From Pseudoips prasinana (Eukaryota > Arthropoda > Insecta > Lepidoptera > Nolidae), in contig OX621265.1 in NCBI GenBank assembly GCA_951640165.1, positions 22,519,001-22,583,000 on the forward strand: a DNA stretch of 64,000 bases. Direction: 5' to 3'. A model generated the notes under the pieces. That model saw only the letters and a list, made by a program, of their open reading frames with translations. It was not told the DNA's origin and searched no databases. This document shows positions 34,702 through 45,235 of the stretch, in pieces. The stretch's first letter is position 1. Each line of letters begins with the position of its first letter. The position numbers were made by a program, and so were the translations under genes.

Positions 34702-34935
34702 AATGAAAAAAAAAAAATTTGAAATGAAATCATTTATTCAGCACAACACACAAGAAATACAATCAATTAAAAAAAAGCAACATCAATACAGAGAAAAGGA
34801 AAAGAAAGAAGGTAACAATCATATCATGGGGCAGGTGTGTCTTGCATGTTCTGCCGAAAGGGTCACCACCTCAGCATCAGCTAAGTGGGATACACCTAGC
34901 GCTGGTTTTCAGTTGGCAACCCAGGTATAGTGACG
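34702..34935 (-). repeat. Probable LINE/SINE 3' tail
   Basis: On the minus strand the segment ends GCTGAATAAATGATTTCATT, with a polyadenylation-like AATAAA. Upstream is GC-richer sequence with CTGATGCTGAGGTGGTGACC. This is the style of 3' tails of insect non-LTR elements. No coding part is attached. Confidence 0.35.
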
Positions 34936-35454
34936 CACGGACGGAACTAAATAATGTACATAAATCAATCAAAATAAAGGAAATAAAATAAACGGTGACG
35001 TTAACACAACATAGGTACATGAAAAATATAATATATTATCAACGTTTTAAACTTATACAAACTGATAGTAATGCACACTGGTTTAGTAGGTATATAAGTA
35101 TATATAGGCGAGGTCAAAATATAAATAATACAGCTCAAAAAGATACTCAGCACAAAAAAATATTATTGTAATAGATAACACAGGTCTGCAAATTTGAACT
35201 CTTATTTTCCCCTTTTGGATTTGATTGCTGATATTGAGGTATTTTGGTGCGCTGATTACGAATATGTACTTGGATTTGTCCTATCACCCTCAGTTTTTTT
35301 GAAAAATCCTTTTATGTGAAATCGGAAAAAAAGGCCAACTTTACAAAGTTTTTTTCTATTACAATGAAGTAACAATTATATTACTAAACTTAAAACAGAA
35401 ACAGACAGTAATAAATAAATTAAAAATATTAAATACTTTTATGGTATCTTGCTT

Positions 35455-36621
35455 TTTTTTCACCGAAGCTCCGATTAGCCGAAAGCACATCTCAGCCCAA
35501 AATTGCTAAATATGGAATACCACAGGGCAGCGTATTAGGACCATTGTTGTTCCTAATTTACATAAATGATCTCCCGAGACACATTAAACACCCCATGGTA
35601 TTATTTGCCGATGACAGCACGGTAATAATAAAATGTGATGATCACAATACTTATGAGTCCGAAATAAATACCACACTAAAAATAATAATTCGGTGGCTAA
35701 CAAATAACAATTTACAAATAAATCTAAATAAAACCAAAATTATGCATTTCCATCAGAGATTAAATATTAGTGACATCAGTTTGATTTATCAAGGCGAAAT
35801 AGTAAATTCAATTAATTTAACCAAATTTTTAGGTATACATATTGACAACCAATTATCATGGAAAACACATGTAGGTGAGATCTGTAAAAAATTGAACAAA
35901 TCAGCCTTTGCTCTGTATAAATTAGCCAAAATAGCTAATCGGGAATCTGTCCTATGTGCCTATCACGGAAATGTCGTATCCGTTCTGAGGTACGGCATTA
36001 TATTCTGGGGTAATTCAGTCTTGAAAGAAACTATCTTTAAAGCCCAGAAAAGATGCATCAGAGCCATATGCGGCCTTGAAACAACTACAAGCTGCCAACC
36101 ATATTTTAAAAAATTAAAATTGTTAACATTGCCCTCATTGTATATTTATGAGGTAAGTATGTTTGTTAGGACGAACACTTACTTATATAATATTGCATAT
36201 AAAAGTCATTACAGAAAACTACGTGACAAGAATAAACTGGAGCTTGAGATCACATATGGCGCCGGCACAGCACTGCTGAGTAAAAGTTTTCTTTGCATGG
36301 CACAAAAAATATTCAATAAATTACCAGATGACATTAAAAAATTAACTATAACGCAATTTAAAAAATGTCTAAACAAGTTTTTGGTAGATAAATGTTATTA
36401 TACAATTAATGATTTCCTAATAGATAATATCGACATGAATAATTTTATTGACATTTTCCAATGAATTATATTGTATTTTAGTATTGTAATATTAAATATT
36501 TGCACGCCTTGTTGTGGCAAAATATAGAGATACCAACTAACCCTATTCTGTAACAACATTATGTACTGACCTATATTGCAAATAAAATAATTTGATTTGA
36601 TTTGATTTGATTTGATTTGAT
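35455..36621 (+). mobile_element. 5'-truncated CR1/Jockey-type LINE with (TTTGA)n tail
   Basis: Starts within the RT domain (GIPQGSVLGP context near 35515). It then has a 306-codon open stretch (35544-36464) with the FADD active-site box (LFADDSTVII), followed by the RT thumb and C-terminal region. After the stop there is a short 3' UTR with AATAAA and the tail (TTTGA)6 at 36591-36620, typical of CR1-like priming. The endonuclease and N-terminal RT are missing, so it is dead on arrival. Confidence 0.85.
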
Positions 36622-37051
36622 TGTGAGATTTTCGCTTGAAATTCCGACTTGGATCATCACGCTTTAATAGCCAACAGTAGTCTGCCATCATTACTTTATT
36701 CCACTTTCCCTGATAGCGACGTTCCATCTCCTTCGAGTCCTGGTGAAATCTTTTGCCTTGCTCTTCACTTACAGCTCCCAAGTTATCAGGAAAGTAGTCC
36801 AAATGCGAATTAAGGAAGTGAAGTTTAATGCTCATCGAACATCCCATTTTGCCGAAATTTTCAATCATTTTCTGTACAATTTCCTCATAATTTGGACTTT
36901 TATGGTTTCCTAGAAAATGCCTCACTACTTCCTTAAAAGATTTCCAGGCTTCTAATTCAATTGCACTCAATTTTTCGAAGTTCACGAACGCAGGTGGTAC
37001 AAACTTTATGTGCGACCCACTGTTTATCTTGATTGGCGATTGATAGGCCAA
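36622..37051 (-). pseudogene. Fragment of uncharacterised arthropod TE-associated protein
   Basis: Minus-strand frame with AWKSFKEVVRHFLGNHKSPN, then KLHFLNSHLDYFPDNLG and ADYCWLLKRD. I recognise this pattern from many multi-copy hypothetical proteins of insects and other arthropods. I know of no established function. The real C-terminus is replaced by read-through into the LINE (TTTGA)n tail (the IKSN repeats beyond 36622 are an artefact). The N-terminus is not delimited. It may be the gene of the TIR-flanked element around it. Confidence 0.55.
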
Positions 37052-37634
37052 AATACATATTATAAACGTTCCTTATAAATTCGGTTATGTTATGCTGCTG
37101 TTTTCTCAGCATAAATTGCCCACAAATGTAGCAAAAAGTGTCCGGAGAGTTTAAACACTTTCGCGATGAAATTTTTCAAGTAAGCGTTACGAATTGCACA
37201 GAAGTACTGACTTTTTAAAAATAGTGATGGTGCTATTTATACAAAATAATATTAATCTACCCTCATTAACTGTCTTCTAACGATTTAAGTTAATTTCTAT
37301 AAAAAAAACAAGAAATGAGGTCTTTAGCAAATGACCTAAAAATCCACTAGTTTTTTTGATAATAAGGGTATATCACATACTTAATTAAAAGTTATGTTTA
37401 ACTACATTTATGATTAATGCCTACTTCAACCATTTAGTGTGTTTTTTGTTTAATAAGATACGATTAAAATAAAATAATTAATAAATTACTAGGAAGTCTT
37501 AAGTAATTTAGGCAAGAAAAAGGATGATCTATAACTAAAAATCCTGACGTGATGGAATTTTTTTAATATTTTTCCCGTAATCAGCGCCCCAAAATCTATC
37601 CAAATCGCTCATCAAAACTGAAAGGGGAAAACCA
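37052..37634. other. AT-rich interval between protein fragment and right arm
   Basis: No coding region recognised. It probably belongs to the same possible TIR-flanked element. Confidence 0.35.
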
Positions 37635-37647
37635 TTGCAGACCTGTG

Positions 37648-37774
37648 AATTAATTGTATAATTTAATAATAATGAAAATGTAATAAATATATACTTAATT
37701 AATAAATTACGATCAAATAAATGATAAATTAAAATGGATAGATTCATAATAAGATTGTTTTTGGATTAAGAATT
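37648..37774 (-). pseudogene. LINE C-terminal remnant left of the RTE insertion
   Basis: Minus-strand sequence that reads as the last codons and 3' UTR of the CR1/Jockey-like LINE at 40912-42010, separated from it by the RTE insertion. The CTTTTAATTTT duplication joins the two parts. Confidence 0.5.
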
Positions 37775-37785
37775 CTTTTAATTTT

Positions 37786-40700
37786 CATCATCATCATATC
37801 AGCCGAAAGACGTCCACTGCTGGACAAAGGCCTCCCTCAAAGATCTCCACAATTGCCGGTCTTGCGCTATCCGCATCCAGCGTTTTCCAGCGACCCGCAC
37901 AAGATCATCGGTCCATCTTGTAGGGGGCCTGCCCACGCTGCGTCTTCCGGTTCGTGGTCGCCACTCGAGAACCTTTCTGCCCCAGCGGCCGTCGGCTCTA
38001 CGAGCTATGTGCCCTGCCCACTGCCACTTCAGCTTGGCAATTCTTAGGGCTATGTCGGTGACTTTGGTTCGCCTGCGGATCTCATCATTTCTGATTCGAT
38101 CTCGCAGGGAAACTCCAAGCATAGCCCTTTCCATTGCTCTTTGGGTGACCTTGAGCCGCCTGATAAGGCCCATAGTTAGCGACCACGTCTCTGTTCCGTA
38201 AGTCATCACTGGCAACACACACTGGTCGAAGACTTTCGACTTGAGACACTGCGGTATTTGGGACGAGAAGATATTACGTAGCTTCCCGAACGCTGCCCAG
38301 CCGAGTTGGATTCTACGATTGACCTCCTTCTCGAAGTTGGACCTACCTAGTTGGATGGTCTGTCCTAGGTAAATATAGTTCTCTACAACTTCGAGTGCAG
38401 AGTCTCCAACCTTAACTAGAGTGGGTGCAACATGGATGTTTGACATAATTTTCGTCTTATCCATGTTCATTTTCAGACCCACTTGTTGAGAGACTCTGCT
38501 GAGGCCATCGAGCATTGTACCGAGATCGTCAAGGGTCTCAGCCATGACTACTATATCGTCGGCAAATCGAAGGTGGGTGATGTACTCGCCATTGACATTG
38601 ATGCCAAAGCCTTTCCAGTCCAGAAGCTTGAAGACATCTTCCAATGCAGCGGTGAACAGTTTCGGAGATATAACATCTCCCTGTCTCACACCTCGCTGCA
38701 AGTGGATAGGTTTCGAGTTCTGGTCCTGGAGTCGCACTGACATAGTGGCGTTTTCGTACAAACACTTTAACACCTCGATATACCGGTAGTCGATTTGGCA
38801 CCTTTGGAGAGACCTCAGTACGGCCCAAGTTTCGATCGAATCGAAGGCTTTCTCATAGTCCACAAACGCTAAGCATAATGGCTGGTTATACTCTTCGGTC
38901 TTCTGTATAACCTGCCGCAGCGTATGTATGTGGTCTATGGTACTAAAGCCTTTACGGAAACCGGCTTGTTCGGGAGGCTGGAAGTCGTCAAACCTTCGTG
39001 CGAGACGATTCGTAATGACCCTCGAAAACAACTTGTAAACATGGTTCAGCAGTGTGATGGGTCTGTAATTCTTCAAGAGGGTTTTATCGCCCTTTTTGAA
39101 GAAGAGCACCACCACACCCCTGTGCCATGCTTTTGGCGTTTGACCTTCTAGTATGACGGAGTTAAATAACTTCTGAAGGGCCCGTAGGATTGGTGTACCA
39201 CCCGCTTTCAGAAGCTCTGCCGTAATTCCATCATCACCAGGCGCCTTGTTATTCTTAAGCTGTTCGAGAGCCATTCTAATCTCGCACAGGCTGACGTCCG
39301 GGATGTCGTCGGTGAAGTGTTGGGTTAGTCGTGCTCTGGGATCTGAGGCACAACTATCGACAGGTGACTGGGTTTTCGTATACAGCTGTCCATAGAACCT
39401 CTCGATCTCTCCCAGCAACTCAGGTTTAGACGTGACGATTCTGCCATCCTCAGTCTTCAGCTTCGTCAGTTGGCTCTGTCCAACAGACAGTTCTCTTGCA
39501 AACACTTTAGAGCCTTTGTTCCGCTCAATGGCTTCTTTAATACAATTTGTATTAAATTGGCGCGTGTCGCGAGTCAAAGACTTTGAGATCTGTCTGTTGA
39601 ACTGCCGGTATCTGGTAGCATCATCAGAGGATGTCAGAACCATTTTCCGTCTTTCGTCCATAAGCTGCAGGGTATAGTCAGAGATCTTTTTGGTTCTGTT
39701 TGTACGGTGGGCCTTGAAGACCTTAGACCCAGCCGTATGGACAGCTTCTACGAGCCTGTCATGGTATGAGTCCACTTCCTTGCAATCTGCTAGGCATTCG
39801 AAACGGTTTTGCAGTTCGAGCTGAAAGGGTTCAGGGTTTTGGATGTGGATGGGTAAAGGTCGGAGCGTAGACTTTATCAGTCGGGACCTCTGGAGCTTGA
39901 CATTTAGGTTCAATGAGCCTCTCACCAGTCTGTGATCGCTCCCGGTTTTTACCGTATTGATCACTGAGACGTCATTGAACACCTGTCTACTCGTCGACAA
40001 GATAAAGTCTATCTCGTTTTTTGTTTTACCATCGGGGCTTACCCAGATCCATTTGCGGCTTTCCGACTTCTTGAAAAAGGAGTTCATCATAAAGAGTCCC
40101 TCCTTCTCCATGAAGTCGGCCAACATTTGGCCCCGGGGGTTCCGGTCTCCAGTTCCAAATTGCCCCACTTTCAGCTCATTCCCGAATCGTTTACCCAGCT
40201 TAGCGTTAAAGTCCCCCATGACCACAGTGAAATAAGAGTTCGAGGTATGTATGGCTCTAGAAATATCCTCATACATGACCTCAACCTCATCGTCGGAGTG
40301 CGTCGAAGTCGGCGCGTAAACCTGTATGACCTTCAACGAATACCGCTTGGTAATTCTGAGTATAAGGTACGAAACCCTAGTCGACACACTCTCGATTTTC
40401 ACTATGTTGTGGACGAGGGACTTGTGGACTATGAACCCAACACCACCTTGGGACAGTTGGTCGCCTTCCCGGAAATAGAACAGATTCCCGGATTTCAGGA
40501 TTATCGTGTCCTCTCCCTCTCTTCGGACTTCAGATAATCCTATTATGTCCCAATGTAACCTGCTCAATTCTTCCTCCAGTTCGATCATCTTCTCGTCGGT
40601 CCGCATTGTGCGTGTGTTGTATGTTGCCAGGGCCAGAGGTCGTCGGTTTTGGTAACGCGGAATCTGCCGGGGATTCTTAGCACCCCCTGCCCTGCCGTAA

Positions 40701-40900
40701 CCACGGCTGTTACCACGGCTGGGAATAGCAGGGCTGCCGGGGACTGGGGGCCGCGGTTTAATTGTGTCCTTCATTTGAGGGGATCTGCCATAATCGCTAC
40801 GCTTGGCAAACGGGTTGGCGATCGCAGTAAGGTAGAGATTGGTACTCATGAGAACGCTGCTGCCCATTCTCTGGTATATATTCCCTCGGGACGACTTCTA
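37786..40900 (-). mobile_element. Full-length RTE-clade non-LTR retrotransposon
   Basis: A 3115-bp element flanked by a perfect 11-bp duplication CTTTTAATTTT (37775-37785 and 40901-40911). The 5' leader is only about 33 bp, the ORF is intact, and the 3' end is a short ATGATG repeat, as usual for insect RTEs. Shorter copies of the same tail occur at 3427-5638, 47145-47275 and 51310-51545. A perfect TSD plus an open ORF point to a recent insertion. Confidence 0.95.
37799..40867 (-). CDS. RTE endonuclease-reverse transcriptase polyprotein
   Basis: 1022 residues. An N-terminal low-complexity Pro/Arg/Gly region is followed by an apurinic-type endonuclease at about residues 78-320 (LATYNTRTMR, GLSEVRREG, VMGDFNAKLG, and a terminal SDHRLV histidine motif). 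The RT lies at about 560-840 with NYRPITLLN, FVDYEKAFDS, GVRQGDVISP and the FADD box (RFADDIVVMAE). A C-terminal domain follows with WSLT and GHIARR. All catalytic elements I know for RTE enzymes are present, so it could drive target-primed reverse transcription in the nucleus. The ATG chosen gives a short 5' UTR, usual for this clade. Confidence 0.95.
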   Translation of the reverse strand: MGSSVLMSTNLYLTAIANPFAKRSDYGRSPQMKDTIKPRPPVPGSPAIPSRGNSRGYGRAGGAKNPRQIPRYQNRRPLALATYNTRTMRTDEKMIELEEELSRLHWDIIGLSEVRREGEDTIILKSGNLFYFREGDQLSQGGVGFIVHKSLVHNIVKIESVSTRVSYLILRITKRYSLKVIQVYAPTSTHSDDEVEVMYEDISRAIHTSNSYFTVVMGDFNAKLGKRFGNELKVGQFGTGDRNPRGQMLADFMEKEGLFMMNSFFKKSESRKWIWVSPDGKTKNEIDFILSTSRQVFNDVSVINTVKTGSDHRLVRGSLNLNVKLQRSRLIKSTLRPLPIHIQNPEPFQLELQNRFECLADCKEVDSYHDRLVEAVHTAGSKVFKAHRTNRTKKISDYTLQLMDERRKMVLTSSDDATRYRQFNRQISKSLTRDTRQFNTNCIKEAIERNKGSKVFARELSVGQSQLTKLKTEDGRIVTSKPELLGEIERFYGQLYTKTQSPVDSCASDPRARLTQHFTDDIPDVSLCEIRMALEQLKNNKAPGDDGITAELLKAGGTPILRALQKLFNSVILEGQTPKAWHRGVVVLFFKKGDKTLLKNYRPITLLNHVYKLFSRVITNRLARRFDDFQPPEQAGFRKGFSTIDHIHTLRQVIQKTEEYNQPLCLAFVDYEKAFDSIETWAVLRSLQRCQIDYRYIEVLKCLYENATMSVRLQDQNSKPIHLQRGVRQGDVISPKLFTAALEDVFKLLDWKGFGINVNGEYITHLRFADDIVVMAETLDDLGTMLDGLSRVSQQVGLKMNMDKTKIMSNIHVAPTLVKVGDSALEVVENYIYLGQTIQLGRSNFEKEVNRRIQLGWAAFGKLRNIFSSQIPQCLKSKVFDQCVLPVMTYGTETWSLTMGLIRRLKVTQRAMERAMLGVSLRDRIRNDEIRRRTKVTDIALRIAKLKWQWAGHIARRADGRWGRKVLEWRPRTGRRSVGRPPTRWTDDLVRVAGKRWMRIAQDRQLWRSLREAFVQQWTSFG

Positions 40901-40911
40901 CTTTTAATTTT

Positions 40912-42010
40912 ATTCTAAAATAATTAATATTTCTCAGTTCTCGTATAGGCGGTGGGATATTGTTCCATATCTTTGCAGCTGAGTATCTGAAACTGCCCCG
41001 GAGGGAGGCTGATCTGTGTATAGGTGTAGCCAGTTGCTGTGTGCACCGTCTAGGCTCGCGCTGGCAGCGACTATTATATACCCACGATATTTTCGAGTGC
41101 TAATATGATGGATGCCTTTTAGAAATCACTCCAAAAAGCAAGATGTAACTTTCTGCGTAATTTCATCTTAAGTATAAAGTATTTGTTTCAGTATGGTGAA
41201 ACGTGGCCTCTCGGAGGAATATCGAAACAGAATCTTGCACAAGCATTTTGCACCCTCTGTAACAGCTTTTCAGTACGAGCCAGTAGCCTAGGACCATAAA
41301 CGGTGTCACAGTAATTTAACTTCGAAAGAACAATCGACTCTCCAACTGTATACGCAACTGTTCACTTAAATAGGGACGCATTATATAGTATTTTTAGTCG
41401 GTAAAAACAGTTGCGTACGCAGTTTGCGATGTGGTTTTCAAAACGAAGCGACTGGTCCATTAACAACCCCAAATTTCGCGCCTCACTCACAAGTTCAATA
41501 GCTTCTCCTAATATTTTTAGGGGTGATGAGCTTACTGACAATGTTTCCACTCTCCTTAACTGACTGTCAGTACCAAAAACCATGTACTTCGTTTTGGAGG
41601 GATTGAGGATTAGAGAGTTGACATTAGACCACTGCACAATTCTATCAAGATCGGCATTAATAGCCAGAATAGCCGTGGCATAGTCTTCAGGCCTGAAGTG
41701 AATGTAAATTTGTGTATCATCCGCATAGATATGAAAATGACAGTTTTTTATTACCTGTACCACGTCAGCGCTATACAGACTAAACAAACATGGCCCTAAA
41801 ATTGAGCCTTGTGGTACACCTTTGTGCAATGACCTAATAGTTGAAAAGGAAGAGGATCCGTCTGTTTGACGAGTTTCCACATACTGTGCACGATGAGTTA
41901 AATAGCTATGAAACCATTTTACTGTCTCAGAATCGAACCCGTAGTAAGTCATTTTGGATAAAAGTAAGTTTAAATTTAAACTGTCGAAGGCTCCGCAACA
42001 TCTGCTCAAT
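40912..42010 (-). pseudogene. CR1/Jockey-like LINE RT fragment, interrupted by the RTE
   Basis: A 215-codon open stretch (41362-42009) with GVPQGSILGPCLF, the YADD active-site box (HIYADDTQIYIH) and NPSKTKYMVFG is the RT palm. Downstream frames at 40912-41360 continue with KLNYCDTVYG, RVQNACARFC and KIWNNIPP-type C-terminal motifs, after a frame break near 41360. 5'-truncated and non-functional. Confidence 0.85.
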
Positions 42011-42109
42011 ACAAAGTTATTATTAGTTCGTACCAGCGAATTTACAAATATTGCTCAGATAATACACATAATAAACAAACATAGCTCAGGTGATATAGAT
42101 AATAAAGCG

Positions 42110-42196
42110 CGGTGACTACGGCAAGCCCCTCCAAATGGCAACGTTATAGACACCTTTGGAGGAGGCCTATGTCCAGCTGTACTTTGGCGACCTTTG
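42110..42196. repeat. RTE-like 3' tail scrap
   Basis: Contains TTTGGAGGAGGCCTATGTCC, the reverse of a GGACATAGGCCTCC tail seen at lepidopteran RTE/SINE 3' ends. It lies next to the poly(A) of the R1-like fragment. Confidence 0.45.
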
Positions 42197-43189
42197 TTTT
42201 TTTTTTTTTACATGGTGTAAATGCAAAATGTTACGCATACCCACCGCTTGGGGAAGCGACGAGTTATGTGGGACTCGCCGGGCTAGTCCCGGGATACGCA
42301 CTAAAACCACCATGGTAGACAGCCTCACAATGCCTGTAGCGGGGGGTCTGGGTACTCGTGAACGATCTCGCCAGTACCCCCGCTGTACACTGAGCGTCTG
42401 AGACTCTCCTCCGGGGACGGGAGGGGGCCAAATGCCTCCTCCTCTCCCCTTCATGCACAAGCGCGTTTAGGCAACCTGAGCTACAGCAGGTTATCTCTTC
42501 CCGGGACCGCTTATGTAAGACGAGTGGAGTGCCTCTCCTCCAAACGCCAGCGGTCCCAGGGGCGACGTCAAGCCGGGGAGAAGCCAGCCGGACGCCGCAT
42601 ACTCTCTTATTAGATTAGCTCCCAGCGCCGGCGCCGATGAAGCGGACATTAGCGTCAATATCCAGTTCATCGGCACCGTCTCGTACTCCTACGGGAGGGA
42701 TCGTTGCGCTCCCTCTCGCGTTCGGCGGCCTCCTTCTTGAGCATAACAGCTTCACAGAAAGAGGCCACCGCGTTCCATCCGGTTGTCGCCGCCAGCATAG
42801 CCGAAACCACTGCTGGCAGCGAGAGGACCAATCCTATTTCAGCGACCAGGACTCGCCTCTCGGGGGCCCAAGCTGGGCACTCCTCGAGTGTATGTTGGGC
42901 CGAGTCCGGGCCGCCGCCACAATGGTGACACGTCGGTGTCGCCTCTGTACCTATTCGACTCACCGACTGACAGGTACTCACCGAAGCACCCGTGTCCGGT
43001 GAGTATATGTGACAACCTGAAGGTTAGGCTGCCCCGTTTCCGGAGCAGCCATGCGTCAAACCATGGCAGGACCGCACCGACAGAGCGTTGACGCAAGCCA
43101 CTCGGCAATTCAAGCCGCTCGCGCCAAATCTCTAAGGCCTGTCGGTGCGCGTCCCGCCGTAGCTGTAGGCCACCTAGGCTGATGATCAT
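42197..43189 (-). pseudogene. R1-clade LINE 3' end with UTR and poly(A)
   Basis: Minus-strand frames encode LRRDAHRQALEIWRERL, then ILTGHGCFGEYL and, after a frameshift near 42950, a Cys/His motif CHHCGGGPDSAQHTLEECP. This is the C-terminal knuckle of R1/Jockey-group pol proteins. The coding part ends near 42667. A long GC-rich 3' UTR follows and ends in a run of A (minus strand; 42197-42209). 5' truncation is at a GATGATCATGATG stretch. Confidence 0.8.
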
Positions 43190-43499
43190 GATGATGATAA
43201 GTGGAACTATGTTTCATTCGGAATAATTGTGCTACACTTACTGACTCAGCTGACCGTGCACGATCGGTTCAGTAATTACCCCCTACAAGCCACAAGCTCA
43301 CAACTCACATACCTCTGTATAACATCGGATTCGGAGAGGTATCCCGTAATATGTACGTCACAATGTATTTTCTTCTATTGTTTCAGAGAACCGTGGCATA
43401 AAACAAGAAAGCTATCCGTCCGATGGTAAGTGGTTATCGTAGACTATAAAGGTTGGCAATAATAATAATAATGTCCTCCTACCCGAATTTCACGGCGGC

Positions 43500-44600
43500 C
43501 GCCGGATGTCACCATCGCCTATAATATGTCCCACGCAGATGATTTCAACACTTGCCGCCTAAAAAATGATATTCGCGCTTCCTCTCTCCTGTTGGTCACT
43601 GAAACGACTAACCTGTTCTGCTTTCCATCGAATGCAACACACCATTTTCCTAATGCAACTCCATCTCTCTTGGATCTTATCTTCGTCTCTTCTCGTGATC
43701 ACGTCGCCAAGCATGGCTAAGGCTCGGCCGACGTGTTTTCATACCACGATCTTATCTTTGTTTCCTATGAAGTCCGCCTACCAAAGGCTAAGTCGAAAAT
43801 TCTTCTGCAGCGTAATTTTAGTGGTATGAACCTTGAAAGTCTTCGAGAAGCTGCTAGTTCCATCATGCCAGTCCACATCAGTCAATGGCAAGATCTATAT
43901 ATTTAATTCCATGTGTTATAAGGGTAAAACACCTGCCGGCACTTTGCTAACTTATGAGATCATGAACCTCATAACCCTCAAAGCAGCGGCGAAATCAAAA
44001 TATAAGTGTCGCCCACCGGATTACTGTGGCGAAAAATATTTTTCCATCCAAAATCGTTGCAACAGGATGTGTAGGAACGCCCAGCGCCATAATATCCATA
44101 AATCCATCGAAAATGGAGATCCAGCCAAGGTTTGGAAATTGCTTAGATCACTAGGAGTTAGAAAATCCAGCGGTACTTCCAAATTATTTAGACATTAATT
44201 CTCTAAACCAATACTTTTCCTCTTCATTTTCGAGTAAGCATCAGCTAAAGCTCAGACTGTAAGCTACCTTTCATTTATTTCACTTTTTACTTTCAATCGA
44301 TTCCCCAATTGTGATCTTATTGATATCTTCGTAAGGATAGAGATAAAGATCTTTCGAAAAGATAAAGTATCCTATTGATATCTTCCAATGCAGTCGGTAG
44401 CGAAAGTGTCAGCCGTAATATGATCATTCCTATCCTTGATGAAATCCTAGGCATTATTAGCCATATTCTTAATTGTTCCATATCCTGTGGCTTCTTTTCC
44501 TTCTGCATGGAAAGAAGCTCTTGTGGCTCCCCTTCCTAAAACTAGAAATGCATCCTCCTTCCACGATTACCGTCCGACATCCGTCTTAACTCACGTATGT
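43500..44600 (+). pseudogene. Jockey/CR1-like LINE fragment (endonuclease to early RT)
   Basis: Scattered + strand frames give TPSLLDLIFVSSRDHVAKHG and SKILLQRNFSGMNLESLREA (endonuclease end), KYFSIQNRCNRMCRNAQR (linker) and, near 44450-44580, FPSAWKEALVAPLPK and DYRPTSVL (RT start). Many stops and frameshifts; no intact product. Confidence 0.75.
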
Positions 44601-44677
44601 GTTACTAGGTTGCACTGATAGACTATTGGACCACAACAATACTTAATTTAGATGTTTTATTAACAGGTAATACAGAA

Positions 44678-45235
44678 ATGTCGTCACTGATCAGTGAAAT
44701 ACGGTTTATGCGCAACGAACTTTATGAGATAAGAAAAGAATTTGACGACAAAATGAAAAACATTCTGATACAAAATAATGACAGAATGTCTAACATTCTG
44801 AACAATAGATTAGAAGATTTCGCAAAGATAATCCGCAAAAGAGATAATGAGCTCTCTTCCATACATTCCTCCATAACACAACTCCTGCTTAATACAGATG
44901 CGAACCAAAGAGGAGAAACAAATGCGTCCAGTAAAAAAGAAATTTGTATACCAGTTGGAGCTATAAAGAATATAACAGAACTTGTCGTTGTCACGATAAA
45001 GGACTTAAGCTTGAAGTTTACGCAACCGCCCTGCGGAGATAAAACGATACCAACCGCCACACCGCTACCGACCACCACACCGCTACCGACCACCACACCG
45101 CTACCGACTACCACACCGCTACCGACCACCACACCGCTACCGACTACCACACCGCTACCGACCACCACACCGCTACCCGAAAAGAGAGGTAAAGTACCAG
45201 CATGTGTCAGAGCAGAGTCAACAAAACACGTTTAA
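44678..45235 (+). CDS. Hypothetical 185-residue protein: coiled coil plus TTPLPT repeats
   Basis: I do not recognise this protein. The first ~70 residues are rich in charged and aliphatic residues in a coiled-coil-like pattern (LISEIRFMRNELYEIRKEFD). A short globular-looking middle (ICIPVGAIKNITELVVVTIK) follows, then a Pro/Thr tract of TTPLPT repeats. The N-terminal pattern resembles ORF1/Gag-like proteins of insect non-LTR elements. An acceptor-like TTATTAACAG lies just upstream, so it could also be a terminal exon. Coding status is unproven. Confidence 0.4.
   Translation: MSSLISEIRFMRNELYEIRKEFDDKMKNILIQNNDRMSNILNNRLEDFAKIIRKRDNELSSIHSSITQLLLNTDANQRGETNASSKKEICIPVGAIKNITELVVVTIKDLSLKFTQPPCGDKTIPTATPLPTTTPLPTTTPLPTTTPLPTTTPLPTTTPLPTTTPLPEKRGKVPACVRAESTKHV
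45059..45178 (+). repeat. 18-bp coding minisatellite
   Basis: About six and a half copies of an 18-bp unit (CTACCGACCACCACACCG) encode the TTPLPT tract. The only variation I see is C/T at one position, so the tract expanded recently. Confidence 0.85.

Larger units (their letters stand above)
35179..37647. mobile_element. Possible TIR-flanked DNA element carrying an uncharacterised arthropod protein
   Basis: The left end reads CACAGGTCTGCAA (35179-35191). The right end (37635-37647) is its inverse on the complementary strand. Inside both ends, in inverted orientation, are TTTTCCCCTTT and TTTTGG-GCGCTGATTACG, giving imperfect inverted arms of roughly 85 bp. Between them are a minus-strand protein fragment (36622-37051) and a CR1-like LINE (35455-36621). 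I could not define a clean target duplication, so the boundaries are tentative. Confidence 0.45.

Noticed and set aside
36398..36621. C-terminal extension (IKSN repeats and beyond) of the minus-strand hypothetical protein
   Set aside because: This part is antisense to the LINE 3' end and its (TTTGA)n tail, so it is an artefact of read-through into the insertion.
38483..40537. Several + strand frames over the RTE
   Set aside because: All are antisense to the intact 1022-codon RTE polyprotein.
42112..43091. Several + strand frames over the R1-like fragment
   Set aside because: The minus strand carries a recognisable LINE knuckle and poly(A); the + frames are GC-rich shadows.
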